Assembly: GCA_030373505.1 (NCBI GenBank)
Contig: JAUCYS010000015.1
Location: 23,995-87,994, forward strand
Source of the DNA: Parasphingorhabdus sp.
Lineage (GTDB): Bacteria > Pseudomonadota > Alphaproteobacteria > Sphingomonadales > Sphingomonadaceae
DNA length: 64,000 nucleotides
Reading direction: 5' to 3'
Both the position numbers and the translations under genes were made by a program. Shown here in pieces: positions 33,491 through 42,052 of this stretch; positions within the stretch are counted from its first letter, which is position 1, and each line of letters opens with the position of its first letter. The notes below the pieces were generated by a model. It saw only the letters and a program-made list of their open reading frames with translations. It was not told the DNA's origin and searched no databases.

Positions 33491-35688
33491 CAGAAATCAT
33501 CCTCATAATCGGATCGGCCAGAAATGCCCTTTTTCCGCTTGATCAGTTCCATGATCCGTTCGGCCAGCGCCTCGGCATCTTCGCCCGGCAGCTGCTTGAT
33601 ATGGAAATGATATTCATCGCCGGCCCGACCGGCACCCTGACCCCCGCCCGGTCCGCCGGCGGTTGCCGCCCCTGCAGTCACCGGGGCCAGCGCGGCCATG
33701 CTGCCGGCCACGGCCATTTGCCGGCCAACCCGTTTCAGGCTTTCAATCGGACGCTTGCCCCCGCGGTCAAGCCCGATCGCCATGCCATCGGTCATATGGC
33801 CGCCCAGCTGCATGAACAGACGGGACGGGGACTTGATACCGAGAAAGTTCTTGATGCCGTTTATGCCGCCCATCACGACGGATTTCAGGGCATTCCAGAC
33901 ACGCCCAGGCGCCGACAGGATGCCATTGACCAGCCCGGCGATCATCGCTGAACCATAGCTTTTGAATTGCCCTGGCAAGGTCTGAAACCATGCCATTGCA
34001 GACCAGAACGCCGCCTTTATCGTGTCCCAATGCTTGAAGGCCAGATAGGCCAGCCCCGCCAAAACGACCCCGATAAGGACAAGACCTGCGACCAGTGGAT
34101 TCGTGAGCATCAAGATGCCGGCGCGCATCACACCGTTGGCGAGAAACATGACTGCAGTCCGGAGCACTCCGAACAGACGCGCGGCCCGGCTTACCCCGGC
34201 GAGGTTCGTAACCGAAAAGAATTTGAACAATTTCGCGCCGCTGGTCAGGAAACTGCCAAACAGGAATTGTGTGGCACCCAGGGCAATCTTGAAGGCCGCC
34301 AGGCCACCAACAACCATCAGCAACGTCTTTGCTGCCTTTGGGTTAGCATCCGCCCAGGCGCCGATGCTGGTGACGAATTTGGTGACCGATTGAAGACCCT
34401 GAGTGATCAATGGCAAAAGATGCGTGCCCAGCGTCGCCGCCGTACCTACCATTGCGCCTCTCATCGCTATCCAGTTTTGTGAACTGGTTTTAGACATGCG
34501 CAGAAATTCCTTTTCAGTCATCCCGCTGCTTTCCATCGCCGCCTTGCGAATTTCCGTATATTTTTCGATGTCTTGAACCAGAGCGCGGGCACCGGCGGCC
34601 GCCTGGGCGTCGCTGAAGATCAGGCCAATCTTGCTATTGTCGCCGCCGGTGGCCTTGTTGGTCAGCCTGGCGATTTCCTCGATCGGGCTTTTGCCCTTTT
34701 TCACCGCTTCCTTTAGCGATTTCTGGATGTCGATGCCGTATTTTTTGAACTTTTTAATGCCTTGTTCGGTACCGACAAAGCGCAGCATATTGTCCAGGTT
34801 GGTTGCGGCGGCCGCGCCGTCTCCGGTTTTTCCTTCCAGTACCTGCAGCGCCGCCGAAACATCGCCAACGGCCATCAGGCCCTTGCTGCCGAACACCGCC
34901 ATCTGGCTGGTCAGTTTCGGGAAATGTTCGGCCATATCCTTGACCTCGAAACCGCCCTTCATGCCGGCAACGGCCATGATCTCGAGCCCGCGGGCGGTGT
35001 CTTGGATCGGCACTTTCAGCGACAGGAAATTGGCATAGGCGGCTTTCGATGCATCCACGACATTGGCATCCCAGGCGGTCCCGAATTTGCCGATAGCGGG
35101 CATCATCTTGGTCACGATATTGGTGCTCAACCCCTTGCCGGTCAGGAAATCCGCGCCCTCGATGATGACGTCCGGCAATTGCTTGGCATCGCGGGCGGCT
35201 TGCATAAAGGCTTTGCCCACTCGCTTGGTTTGCTTTTCGGTCAGATCCCCTTTCTGGGCGATCAGCGCCAGTTGCTTGTCGAAATCCATCGCCGCCTTGC
35301 CGGCATAGATAAACGGGGCGAGCATGGCCGCGCCCTGGAAGACATTGTCCCGCCCCTTGCTCTTGTAGCTTTCCCCCTTGCGCATCACCGCTTCGGCCTG
35401 GGCAATCCGGCGCAGACCCTTTTGCTGGCCCTCGATCGCCCGGTTTGCCTTTGCCATGGCGGCTTCCAGTTCGCGTTCCCGCTGGACCAGGTGCGTGACG
35501 TTACCAGATGCGGCCGCCATTTCCTTGCGCACGCCGGTCAGTTCCCGGTCCAGCTTGCTCGCCTCGCGCTTCATATCGCGCAGCGCACCGGATCCTTTCT
35601 TGCCCAGGCCGATGATATTCTTCAGGAATCCGCCCAGCTGTCCCTGACCGGTGAAATCGACAACGAGATTGAGCTTGTTGCTGGACAT
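33490..35688 (-). CDS. T: Tail tape measure protein
   Basis: A 732-residue protein of the P2 gpT type. The N-terminus has a coiled coil (residues 35-100), the centre a TIGR01760-like tape-measure core (GKAAMDFDKQLALIAQKGDL near residue 130) and there are membrane-like hydrophobic stretches around residues 455-560. A rule of about 0.15 nm per residue predicts a tail of roughly 110 nm. The C-terminal PGEDAEALAERIMELI is typical. Preceded by E and E', as in P2. Confidence 0.93.
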   Translation of the reverse strand: MSSNKLNLVVDFTGQGQLGGFLKNIIGLGKKGSGALRDMKREASKLDRELTGVRKEMAAASGNVTHLVQRERELEAAMAKANRAIEGQQKGLRRIAQAEAVMRKGESYKSKGRDNVFQGAAMLAPFIYAGKAAMDFDKQLALIAQKGDLTEKQTKRVGKAFMQAARDAKQLPDVIIEGADFLTGKGLSTNIVTKMMPAIGKFGTAWDANVVDASKAAYANFLSLKVPIQDTARGLEIMAVAGMKGGFEVKDMAEHFPKLTSQMAVFGSKGLMAVGDVSAALQVLEGKTGDGAAAATNLDNMLRFVGTEQGIKKFKKYGIDIQKSLKEAVKKGKSPIEEIARLTNKATGGDNSKIGLIFSDAQAAAGARALVQDIEKYTEIRKAAMESSGMTEKEFLRMSKTSSQNWIAMRGAMVGTAATLGTHLLPLITQGLQSVTKFVTSIGAWADANPKAAKTLLMVVGGLAAFKIALGATQFLFGSFLTSGAKLFKFFSVTNLAGVSRAARLFGVLRTAVMFLANGVMRAGILMLTNPLVAGLVLIGVVLAGLAYLAFKHWDTIKAAFWSAMAWFQTLPGQFKSYGSAMIAGLVNGILSAPGRVWNALKSVVMGGINGIKNFLGIKSPSRLFMQLGGHMTDGMAIGLDRGGKRPIESLKRVGRQMAVAGSMAALAPVTAGAATAGGPGGGQGAGRAGDEYHFHIKQLPGEDAEALAERIMELIKRKKGISGRSDYEDDF

Positions 35689-35694
35689 TGCGGA

Positions 35695-35823
35695 TCAGCC
35701 TTTCACGCCATTGACGCGGTGGAACCATTCGACCGCCTGCTTGTTCCACAAGGACAGTTCGGACAGTTCCATCGCCGCCATCTCCTGGTAAGACCAGTGA
35801 AAGATGGCGGCGATTTCGGTCAT
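35695..35823 (-). CDS. E': Tail assembly protein E' (GpE family, 42 aa)
   Basis: A short frame beginning MTEIAAIFHWSYQEMAAMEL, characteristic of the GpE (E') family. It lies between E and T and in the -1 frame relative to E, as in P2, where it is translated mainly as the C-terminal part of an E+E' frameshift product. The ATG overlaps the E stop by one base, so independent initiation is also possible. Confidence 0.85.
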   Translation of the reverse strand: MTEIAAIFHWSYQEMAAMELSELSLWNKQAVEWFHRVNGVKG

Positions 35824-36191
35824 CATTCGGACGACGTCCCCCGGATCATCTTGTTCATTGCCGCCCGTTCCTGGGCGTTCATAAAAAAACCGCTGATCGC
35901 ACCGGAAAATTCGGCGATATCTTCGGCTTCCAGATTTTCGACTTCCTGATCAATCAGGGCCGGTTCCGAAATGCGTGGGATCAGGGCGATCACGCTGTTG
36001 ACATCACCGTTCATCAGATCCCGCGTGGTCAGACCGCGCATCTCGCCGCCCTTGGGTTTGCGCAGGGTGACTTTGGTGATCGTGGTATCGCCCCGCTTGA
36101 TCGGGTTTTCCAGCGGCACTTCGACAAATCTCCGCTTGTCGATCGGTTCGCCGGCAACTTCTTCTGCTGAACTGTCGTTTTTCGTGTCCAT
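35823..36191 (-). CDS. E: Tail assembly protein E
   Basis: A 122-residue P2 gpE family tail assembly chaperone. Landmarks are PLENPIKRGDTTITKVTLRK (residues 26-45) and MRGLTTRDLMNGDV (about 51-64). It ends shortly after GFFMNAQER, whose codons contain a T7 slippery run. The chaperone is thought to coat the tape measure during tail assembly. Confidence 0.9.
   Translation of the reverse strand: MDTKNDSSAEEVAGEPIDKRRFVEVPLENPIKRGDTTITKVTLRKPKGGEMRGLTTRDLMNGDVNSVIALIPRISEPALIDQEVENLEAEDIAEFSGAISGFFMNAQERAAMNKMIRGTSSE
35883..35889 (-). promoter_or_regulatory. Programmed -1 frameshift site, T-TTT-TTT
   Basis: On the coding strand the E frame reads GGT TTT TTT ATG, giving an in-frame X-XXY-YYZ heptamer of seven Ts. 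After a -1 slip the reading frame stays open for 21 codons and enters E' in its own frame, yielding an E+E' fusion. P2 uses T-TTT-TTG at the equivalent place. Confidence 0.8.
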
Positions 36192-36229
36192 GCGGGTGGT
36201 TCCTTATCGAGCGGGTGTCCAAGTGCGCC

Positions 36230-36264
36230 GGCGCCAGCCCCACCCGCTAAGATAGGCTGGCGCC
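36230..36264. terminator. Perfect hairpin between FII and E
   Basis: GGCGCCAGCC and GGCTGGCGCC form a 10-bp perfect stem with a 15-nt loop just past the tail tube stop codon. No T-run follows on the minus strand, so this looks more like an attenuator or RNA-stabilising hairpin that lets tube protein be made in excess over downstream genes. Confidence 0.55.
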
Positions 36265-36271
36265 GAACCTG

Positions 36272-36832
36272 TTAGACGCTGACGATTCCGCCGATATCGA
36301 GGCTGACATCGAAACCGCCGCCGCCGATGCCGATGGCATTGCGGATCTCGGCCAGGCGATCGACGCCGCCGACCCGGAAAACCGCATTGACCGCATCGAT
36401 CTCGACAATGATCTCATTGTCGACAACCTCTTTGTAATAGCTGCAGGCCACCTTGTACTTGATCTCGGTGTCATCACCCGGCTTGGCGCTGCCGCGGTCG
36501 ATTTCCTCATAGCGGCCGCGACAGACAATCTCGCAAGCGCGGACCTTGCCGGTGTTGTCGTCCTGGAAACCGCCGACATAGCGAAATTGGTGCGCATCGT
36601 GGGTGGTCGCACCAAAACCCTTGTCGAGCTTTGGTTCCAGGCCGCCCATGGTGAACTCCATTTCGATCATCTCGCCGCCCATGTCGACCTTGATGGCCGT
36701 ATCCATGCCCCCGCCGCGCCAGTCTTCCATCTTGCGGGCCAGCTTGGCCGGTGTCACTTCCGCCGCTTTGCCAAAATAGCTGGCCCCGTTGACGAACAGG
36801 TTCATGTTTTTCAGTTTGGATGGAAGGCCCAT
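36272..36832 (-). CDS. FII: Major tail tube protein FII
   Basis: A 186-residue P2 FII family protein that forms the inner tube of the contractile tail. The N-terminus MGLPSKLKNMNLFVNGASYF and GLEPKLDKGFGAT are typical. The gene lies 23 bp after the sheath gene, the usual order. Confidence 0.93.
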   Translation of the reverse strand: MGLPSKLKNMNLFVNGASYFGKAAEVTPAKLARKMEDWRGGGMDTAIKVDMGGEMIEMEFTMGGLEPKLDKGFGATTHDAHQFRYVGGFQDDNTGKVRACEIVCRGRYEEIDRGSAKPGDDTEIKYKVACSYYKEVVDNEIIVEIDAVNAVFRVGGVDRLAEIRNAIGIGGGGFDVSLDIGGIVSV

Positions 36833-36855
36833 GATAAATCTCCAAATGGTGCAGG

Positions 36856-37998
36856 TTAGGCAAGCAGCTCGGCAAGATTGCCATAGTAGCGATCGGTGAT
36901 CCGCTGATTCAGAGTCAGATGCTCCATTGGCGCGGTCGGGGTGAACTCATAATCGATGACCAGCTTGCCGGCGGCCAGATCGACCGAGCTGTTGTTCTCG
37001 CCGCGATATTCGGCAACCCCGTCGATAATCAGGCCCTGGGCCTTTAACGAGCGGAACCGGCCATTGATCGTTTCCAGCATGTCGCGGACCAGCTGGGCGT
37101 TGAGCGGCATGTCGATGAAGGTGAACAGCCCCTGGGCAATTTCATCCTGCAGCACCTGAGATGTACGCACGGCGCTTTCAAATTCAAATTCGGGCGTGTC
37201 GCTGCAGGTGCGGTTGCCCCAGAAGCGATAGCCGTTCTGGCGAATGATGGTGGTCACATTGCCAGCGTTCAGCGTGCCGGCGGTTGTGCTGTCGTCGACC
37301 AGATCAAAATCAACCGGCTTTTCCAGTCCGGTGACGCCGTCCATGGCCACATTGGACAGGGTCTTGTTCCAGCCCTGTTGTTCATCGATGCGAGAGCGCA
37401 GGCCCAGCGCCCGGGCGACCGCATCGCCGGTAAAGGCGTCATCGGTACCGGGCCAGATCAGCATCAGTTCCCGTGCCGAAAAGCCCGCTTTATAGACCAG
37501 CGCGGCCGCCGCATCGACGCCAATGGCACGGGCATAGACCATCGCGCGCAGCTTTTTGGCAATGGTCACCGCCTCGGTTGTGACATCCAGCGTATCGAGA
37601 CCAGGTGCACCCAAGATGCGCGGGCGGATGCCGGTCGTTGACTGTGCCTCAAGCAAAGCCTTCATCCCGGTTCCCTTGCCGTCGACGATATCGCCGATGA
37701 CCAGCAAATCCTGGGCATCCGGATCCACATCCTCGGCAACCCGGACAATGATCAGAATCGGGCTGACCTGGTCCGCGATCGCATCGAGCGCCGGCTTCAT
37801 CGTGCCGGTTGGTTCAGCGCCGACCAGGCTTTGCGCATCGCGGATATTGGTGACCAATACCGGCGTATCGAGCGGAAACGCGTCTGCATCGGCGGTGTCG
37901 CAGGTGACAACCAGGCCGATCACGGCCGTCGCAATCGCCGCGATCGGGCGGGCACCGGTTGTCAGTTCATTGACCTTGATTCCATGTTGGGTCGGCAT
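36856..37998 (-). CDS. FI: Tail sheath protein FI
   Basis: A 380-residue P2 FI/Mu L-type contractile sheath protein. It starts QHGIKVNELTTGARPIAAI, has the conserved YRFWGNRTCSDTPEFEFES (about residues 258-276) and ends with TPTAPMEHLTLNQRITD. Together with FII it defines a myovirus-type tail. Confidence 0.95.
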   Translation of the reverse strand: MPTQHGIKVNELTTGARPIAAIATAVIGLVVTCDTADADAFPLDTPVLVTNIRDAQSLVGAEPTGTMKPALDAIADQVSPILIIVRVAEDVDPDAQDLLVIGDIVDGKGTGMKALLEAQSTTGIRPRILGAPGLDTLDVTTEAVTIAKKLRAMVYARAIGVDAAAALVYKAGFSARELMLIWPGTDDAFTGDAVARALGLRSRIDEQQGWNKTLSNVAMDGVTGLEKPVDFDLVDDSTTAGTLNAGNVTTIIRQNGYRFWGNRTCSDTPEFEFESAVRTSQVLQDEIAQGLFTFIDMPLNAQLVRDMLETINGRFRSLKAQGLIIDGVAEYRGENNSSVDLAAGKLVIDYEFTPTAPMEHLTLNQRITDRYYGNLAELLA

Positions 37999-38008
37999 GA
38001 CGTGTCTC

Positions 38009-38389
38009 CTAAGCTAGCAAAATGGGCCGGTCGGGATTGCCCCGGATCGGGATGGAAAGCTGAACCAGTTCGTTGATGTCGGGCCGATCCGTGCGATATC
38101 CGCTCAGCAATATGGTGAAAGCCCCCGCTGACCCGCCCTGCCCCAGCTGGACCCGCTGCAGCTTGATCCGTGGTTCCCATTTTGCCAGGGCAATGGCGGT
38201 GGCGGCAAAGACCAACAGCCTGGTGACCGCGTTCATCGGCTGATCGATCAGTTCGAACAGCATCGATCCATAGTCGCGGCGCATGACCCGGCTGCCAATC
38301 GGGGTCGACAATATGTCGCCGATCGATTGCGCGAGATGATCGTCGCCGGACAGCGCCTTGCCAGTGGAACGGGAAAGACCCAGCGTCAT
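38009..38389 (-). CDS. W: Baseplate assembly protein W (gp25-like)
   Basis: A 126-residue protein of the T4 gp25/P2 gpW family. The hallmark is the EPR motif (KWEPRIKLQRVQL, about residue 72) after LSTPIGSRVMRRDYGS. It is a wedge component of the baseplate. The gene overlaps V by 4 bp. Unlike in P2, V-W lies downstream of the tail fibre genes. Confidence 0.93.
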   Translation of the reverse strand: MTLGLSRSTGKALSGDDHLAQSIGDILSTPIGSRVMRRDYGSMLFELIDQPMNAVTRLLVFAATAIALAKWEPRIKLQRVQLGQGGSAGAFTILLSGYRTDRPDINELVQLSIPIRGNPDRPILLA

Positions 38390-38937
38390 ACCGGATCTCC
38401 GGTGTTGGCGCTGCCGGCGGTGACGCCCGAATGCTGATGCGCGGTCAAACGGATTCCAGCGGCCTCGACTTCGGCATCGCTGGTGATCTGGTCGGTCACG
38501 TCCAGCTTGCCGGTGATAGCGACATCACCGGTGATATTAACCGTTTCGGCAATCAACCGGGCTTCGGAACCGGCGGGCAGCTCAGCGACCAGAATATGCG
38601 CCTCGGGATCATAGCTGATGACCGCGCCATCCTTATATTTCAGGACTTCGGTCAGATCGGTGCCGGGCGCCGGGAAATTGTCACTGGACAGGCTGCCCAG
38701 GACAACCGCGCCGGAAATCTCTCCATCCGGGCACAGCAGAACGACCTGCTCGCCAACCGTTGGCGGTGACCAGGTGCCGGTATCCCCGGCCCGGCGCTCA
38801 AGCCATTTGATCGGGCCGGTTTCGCTTTCATCATCGATGCTGGCGACGCAAAGACCGTTCGCCAGATCGACGCTTTTTATCGTCGCCAGGCGGATCAATT
38901 GACCGGGATCGGTCGGCTTGTCTTCGGGTGAATTCAT
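38386..38937 (-). CDS. V: Baseplate assembly/spike protein V
   Basis: A 183-residue P2 gpV family protein, the membrane-piercing spike at the tail tip. The N-terminal OB fold (IRLATIKSVDLANGLCVASI, WSPPTVGEQVVLLCP) is followed by a repetitive beta region (VNITGDVAITGKLDVTDQ) and a C-terminal ending with His (AHQHSG) like the metal-binding tips of gpV. The start MNSPEDKP at 38937 is chosen by comparison with the adjacent V remnant; 38964 is possible. Confidence 0.9.
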   Translation of the reverse strand: MNSPEDKPTDPGQLIRLATIKSVDLANGLCVASIDDESETGPIKWLERRAGDTGTWSPPTVGEQVVLLCPDGEISGAVVLGSLSSDNFPAPGTDLTEVLKYKDGAVISYDPEAHILVAELPAGSEARLIAETVNITGDVAITGKLDVTDQITSDAEVEAAGIRLTAHQHSGVTAGSANTGDPV

Positions 38938-38986
38938 GACGGCCGTAATTCCGACTGCCGGCATTAAAGTCTATATGGCGGCGGTG

Positions 38987-39276
38987 TCATTGCAAGCGCG
39001 ACAACAAGCAGAAAAACGAAATCGGAGCGGTGATCACCCCAACGGGAAAGGCAACCACAACCTGTCCATCGACAACCGGCGACATCCGGATAGGAGTCTT
39101 GCCCTTGCGGCCAGCGCCCCAGCGGATGTCAGGGGTTTGATTGCCCCAGCATCCGGATCGCCGATCTGAACCACACAGCGGGCGTTTTCCAGATCCACAG
39201 AAAGCACAGTCCCGATTCGAAGCAAGACATTGGGATCGAGGGGAATATCTTCAGCTACAGGATGTGAAGCGTTCAT
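38987..39276 (-). pseudogene. Frameshifted remnant of a second V gene
   Basis: Frame one (39276 to about 39135) encodes LLRIGTVLSVDLENARCVVQ and GAIKPLTS, parallel to the OB fold of V. The match then continues in the neighbouring frame as GRKGKTPIRMSPVVDGQVVV down to a stop at 38987. The join falls near the GGGG run at about 39118-39121. The C-terminal spike part is missing. It is immediately upstream of the intact V and reads as a decayed duplicate. Confidence 0.75.
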
Positions 39277-39343
39277 GCCGCATTGCGATCGGCTACATGC
39301 AGTTCGTCAGTTTCGAGATTTCAGCCAGATTTATTCTGCCTTC

Positions 39344-39781
39344 CTATCCCTCAAGCACTCTGGCAATCAGGTCGCGCTTGGCCTTCGCCTGCTTCAATAA
39401 TTCTTCAGCCATATTAATATTGCGCCTAACAGCTGCGAGCCATTCAGCGTTATCAGATGACGAAAATGTTAGCTTCGCGCTTTCAATGGCCTTTACCTCA
39501 GACAGCGCTGGGCCGTTGTCCTGCAGCTTAGGAACCGTAGTTTCCAAGGATGTCAAGACAGGGGCCGGCCTCTCGAAACGGTCAAAAGTACCAAGTTCAA
39601 GCAGAGAGAAAGCGCCTGAAAGAGCGTCACCAGAAACACGCAAATGCGTATCGTTGGAAAGATAAACTCCATGTGCAGAGGTATTTTCGATGTTCTCCCA
39701 TTGATCAAGATCAAACTTCCACTTGGGAATTTCCTCGGATGCCTTAGTCAGTGCGTTGTCCAAAATTCGTAGAATTTCCAT
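39344..39781 (-). CDS. Hypothetical protein downstream of the tailspike (145 aa)
   Basis: Begins MEILRILDNALTKASEEIPK and ends with a coiled-coil-like helix (NMAEELLKQAKAKRDLIARV). It lies 12 bp after the tailspike stop and shares that gene's more AT-rich composition, so it may be a tailspike chaperone or cargo that moved with it. No family recognised. Confidence 0.65.
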   Translation of the reverse strand: MEILRILDNALTKASEEIPKWKFDLDQWENIENTSAHGVYLSNDTHLRVSGDALSGAFSLLELGTFDRFERPAPVLTSLETTVPKLQDNGPALSEVKAIESAKLTFSSSDNAEWLAAVRRNINMAEELLKQAKAKRDLIARVLEG

Positions 39782-39793
39782 TTTTTCCCCTTT

Positions 39794-41998
39794 CTAAGCC
39801 GTCATCAAGCCCATCATAACGACCGAGAGAATCCCGGCAGCTGTTGATATGTTATACATCTTACATTCCAGCATCCCCGAATTGACGCGCCAGCATAGGT
39901 CGCTCATCGGCGGAATTCGGATGCTAAGCGAGGCTCCTGCGCCCGTGCCGGTCATCGGCTTGTCCAGGCATAAAGAATTGGCAGATAGGATCGTCAAGAC
40001 CTTTGTATCGGGCGCAATGCCAGTGCCGGTGATGTCATGGCCTGGGGCAATCCCGGTCAGACTTGAAAGGTTGTTGACGATGAATTTCCCGTTTTCTGTA
40101 TCACCAGTTGGCGTAACTGCAGCCGGATGGCCGGGAATTGGGTCGGTTGAACCACCGGCGCGAACTTCTACTGGTGTTGGAACTAGAGCGCCGCCCTTGA
40201 TTATAAACTCGTCACAGAACATCATCGCCCCGTTAGAGGCTCCGTTTTGGTGAAACTTCCATCCAGCCTTGACGCGGCAATCGCGGAATACCGGCATAAC
40301 TGGTTGCCATGTTGCGGATACATCTGCTGTAAAGGCACGGGTCAGCTTCAATAGTTGCGTGATATGGATAGCGGTGCGATCAGTCGTCGTTCCTTCACAC
40401 CAAGCGGTAAAATCGCTAGTGACTTCAGTCAGGCTCAGCGTGTCGAGGCCTGTCATAGAGGTATTATCGTTTGCCTCTAGGATAACGCCTGGTGTTTTGA
40501 TAAAGAGCTCGCCACCGAGATTGCTGCCCGGAATTGCAAGGCAGGGATCCATTACGTCACCGGGCTCACTTTCAGCGGAAAGATGGTCTAGGATGATCCG
40601 ATCCGTGGCTTCGATGGCGATAACTGCCACGCGTCCGTTGCCGCCTTTCACGTTTCCGCCAATCTTTATGTTATAAGGATCAACAGTCAAACCGTCCGAA
40701 ACGCGGGGACCGCCAGCCTGTATGGCAACGCCGGCAGGTGAGCCACCTATGTTCTGCGCAATGTCCAGGCACAGGCCTAGCGTGATTGCATTAGAACCGC
40801 CGATGATAGATACGGTCGCGTTTGCTGATCCGGGAGAACCTGCGGTGCCCGGTTCTAGATTATTCCGCTCGCCCAGCACTCGAAAGTGCAGCCGGTTCGC
40901 CGCATCCTCGATATGGACCATTTCGAAATTATTATCAGAACCGCGCAAGGTTCCGGTCCACCCAAAACACCCCGGGCCAGCGAATGCATAACCGAATTGA
41001 GTTGAGCCTTCGACATGCCCGTCGATCGAACCGTGGCTCCATTCACCCTTTGGTGTGTTTATATTGAACCCGTCAATGCAGCCGTAGGCGCGATAATTTT
41101 TAAAGCGCCAGCGTTTCTGGACTGATTCGTCGCCGTTGCTCTTTATTTGCGGAAGCGCAATGCCCTCGAATACCGCCCCGTCAATTGTTACATCGAAAAC
41201 ATCGGCCCCATCGATATACAGTCCGAATGTGCCGTCGGCCACATCAGCAGACGAAACGTTAACGCGGGCCACAGTGATATTGGATGCTGGACTGGCGAAG
41301 CCGATGGCCGCCGCCCAATTGAGCGCATTCTTATCGAGAATGAACGACTGATCAGTGAGCGCCGAGTTAGTCTCGACAGAGAAACCGTATAAATTTGGGA
41401 CTGGCGCGCTCGCCTGCACCGTTGTTATAGTGGCAGTCTCGCCATCGCCAAAAAAATGTGTTCCCGTCGATAGAGCCGTTCCTTCCTGCACTGTTCGAGA
41501 CCCCGCGTTGAACAGAACAGGAAGCCCCAAAGCCGCCGCGTTCGCCAGCGTGTCGCGTCCCGCGACGGACTGCCGCTCACGGGATACATCCTGCAACGTG
41601 CGCAAAATTGCGCCAGCTCCAGCCTGCTTAGACCCGACACGCTGATCACCGTCCTCTCCACCGAGCGCCTGCGTGGTCGCTAGGGGCGCCACCACCACAG
41701 ATCCACCGGCTGTTCGCTGATATCGCGTATATTCAACGGGATCAGTGCCAGGAACTGGGACGCGGAAAAAATGCCCCACGGTGGTGACTTCCTCACCTTC
41801 TTCAACAGTGATGAAGGCCGGTCCGGAGAACTCTTCAGCAAAGCCTGCCGCTGTTTCGGCTGCGGCTACAAAAGGACCGATAGAACCTTCCACATAATCC
41901 AATAAATTTGATCGTCGAGTTTTCCCATTCTGAACCAGAGCCACCTCTTCACTGCCGTTCAAGAGATCCGCTTGGGGTAGTTTGCTAATTTTTGACAT
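39794..41998 (-). CDS. Tailspike/receptor-binding protein with right-handed beta-helix
   Basis: A 734-residue protein. Residues 1-60 form a phage-attachment head (KISKLPQADLLNGSEEVALV). The centre (about residues 170-480) shows the short, repetitive beta-strand pattern of parallel beta-helix tailspikes (GFNINTPKGEWSHGSIDGHV, GLYIDGADVFDVTIDGAVF). The C-terminal third is beta-rich. Such spikes bind and often cleave surface polysaccharide. In a host with an exopolysaccharide locus this is a natural receptor. The catalytic residues cannot be assigned. Confidence 0.8.
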   Translation of the reverse strand: MSKISKLPQADLLNGSEEVALVQNGKTRRSNLLDYVEGSIGPFVAAAETAAGFAEEFSGPAFITVEEGEEVTTVGHFFRVPVPGTDPVEYTRYQRTAGGSVVVAPLATTQALGGEDGDQRVGSKQAGAGAILRTLQDVSRERQSVAGRDTLANAAALGLPVLFNAGSRTVQEGTALSTGTHFFGDGETATITTVQASAPVPNLYGFSVETNSALTDQSFILDKNALNWAAAIGFASPASNITVARVNVSSADVADGTFGLYIDGADVFDVTIDGAVFEGIALPQIKSNGDESVQKRWRFKNYRAYGCIDGFNINTPKGEWSHGSIDGHVEGSTQFGYAFAGPGCFGWTGTLRGSDNNFEMVHIEDAANRLHFRVLGERNNLEPGTAGSPGSANATVSIIGGSNAITLGLCLDIAQNIGGSPAGVAIQAGGPRVSDGLTVDPYNIKIGGNVKGGNGRVAVIAIEATDRIILDHLSAESEPGDVMDPCLAIPGSNLGGELFIKTPGVILEANDNTSMTGLDTLSLTEVTSDFTAWCEGTTTDRTAIHITQLLKLTRAFTADVSATWQPVMPVFRDCRVKAGWKFHQNGASNGAMMFCDEFIIKGGALVPTPVEVRAGGSTDPIPGHPAAVTPTGDTENGKFIVNNLSSLTGIAPGHDITGTGIAPDTKVLTILSANSLCLDKPMTGTGAGASLSIRIPPMSDLCWRVNSGMLECKMYNISTAAGILSVVMMGLMTA

Positions 41999-42052
41999 AG
42001 TCCAGTCTCCAATAATCTCTATGTCTAACTGCCGTAATCACCGAAGAGCCGA

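Noticed and set aside
34762..35949. 395-codon plus-strand frame opposite the tape measure and E genes
   Set aside because: Antisense shadow; it crosses three real genes of the tail operon.
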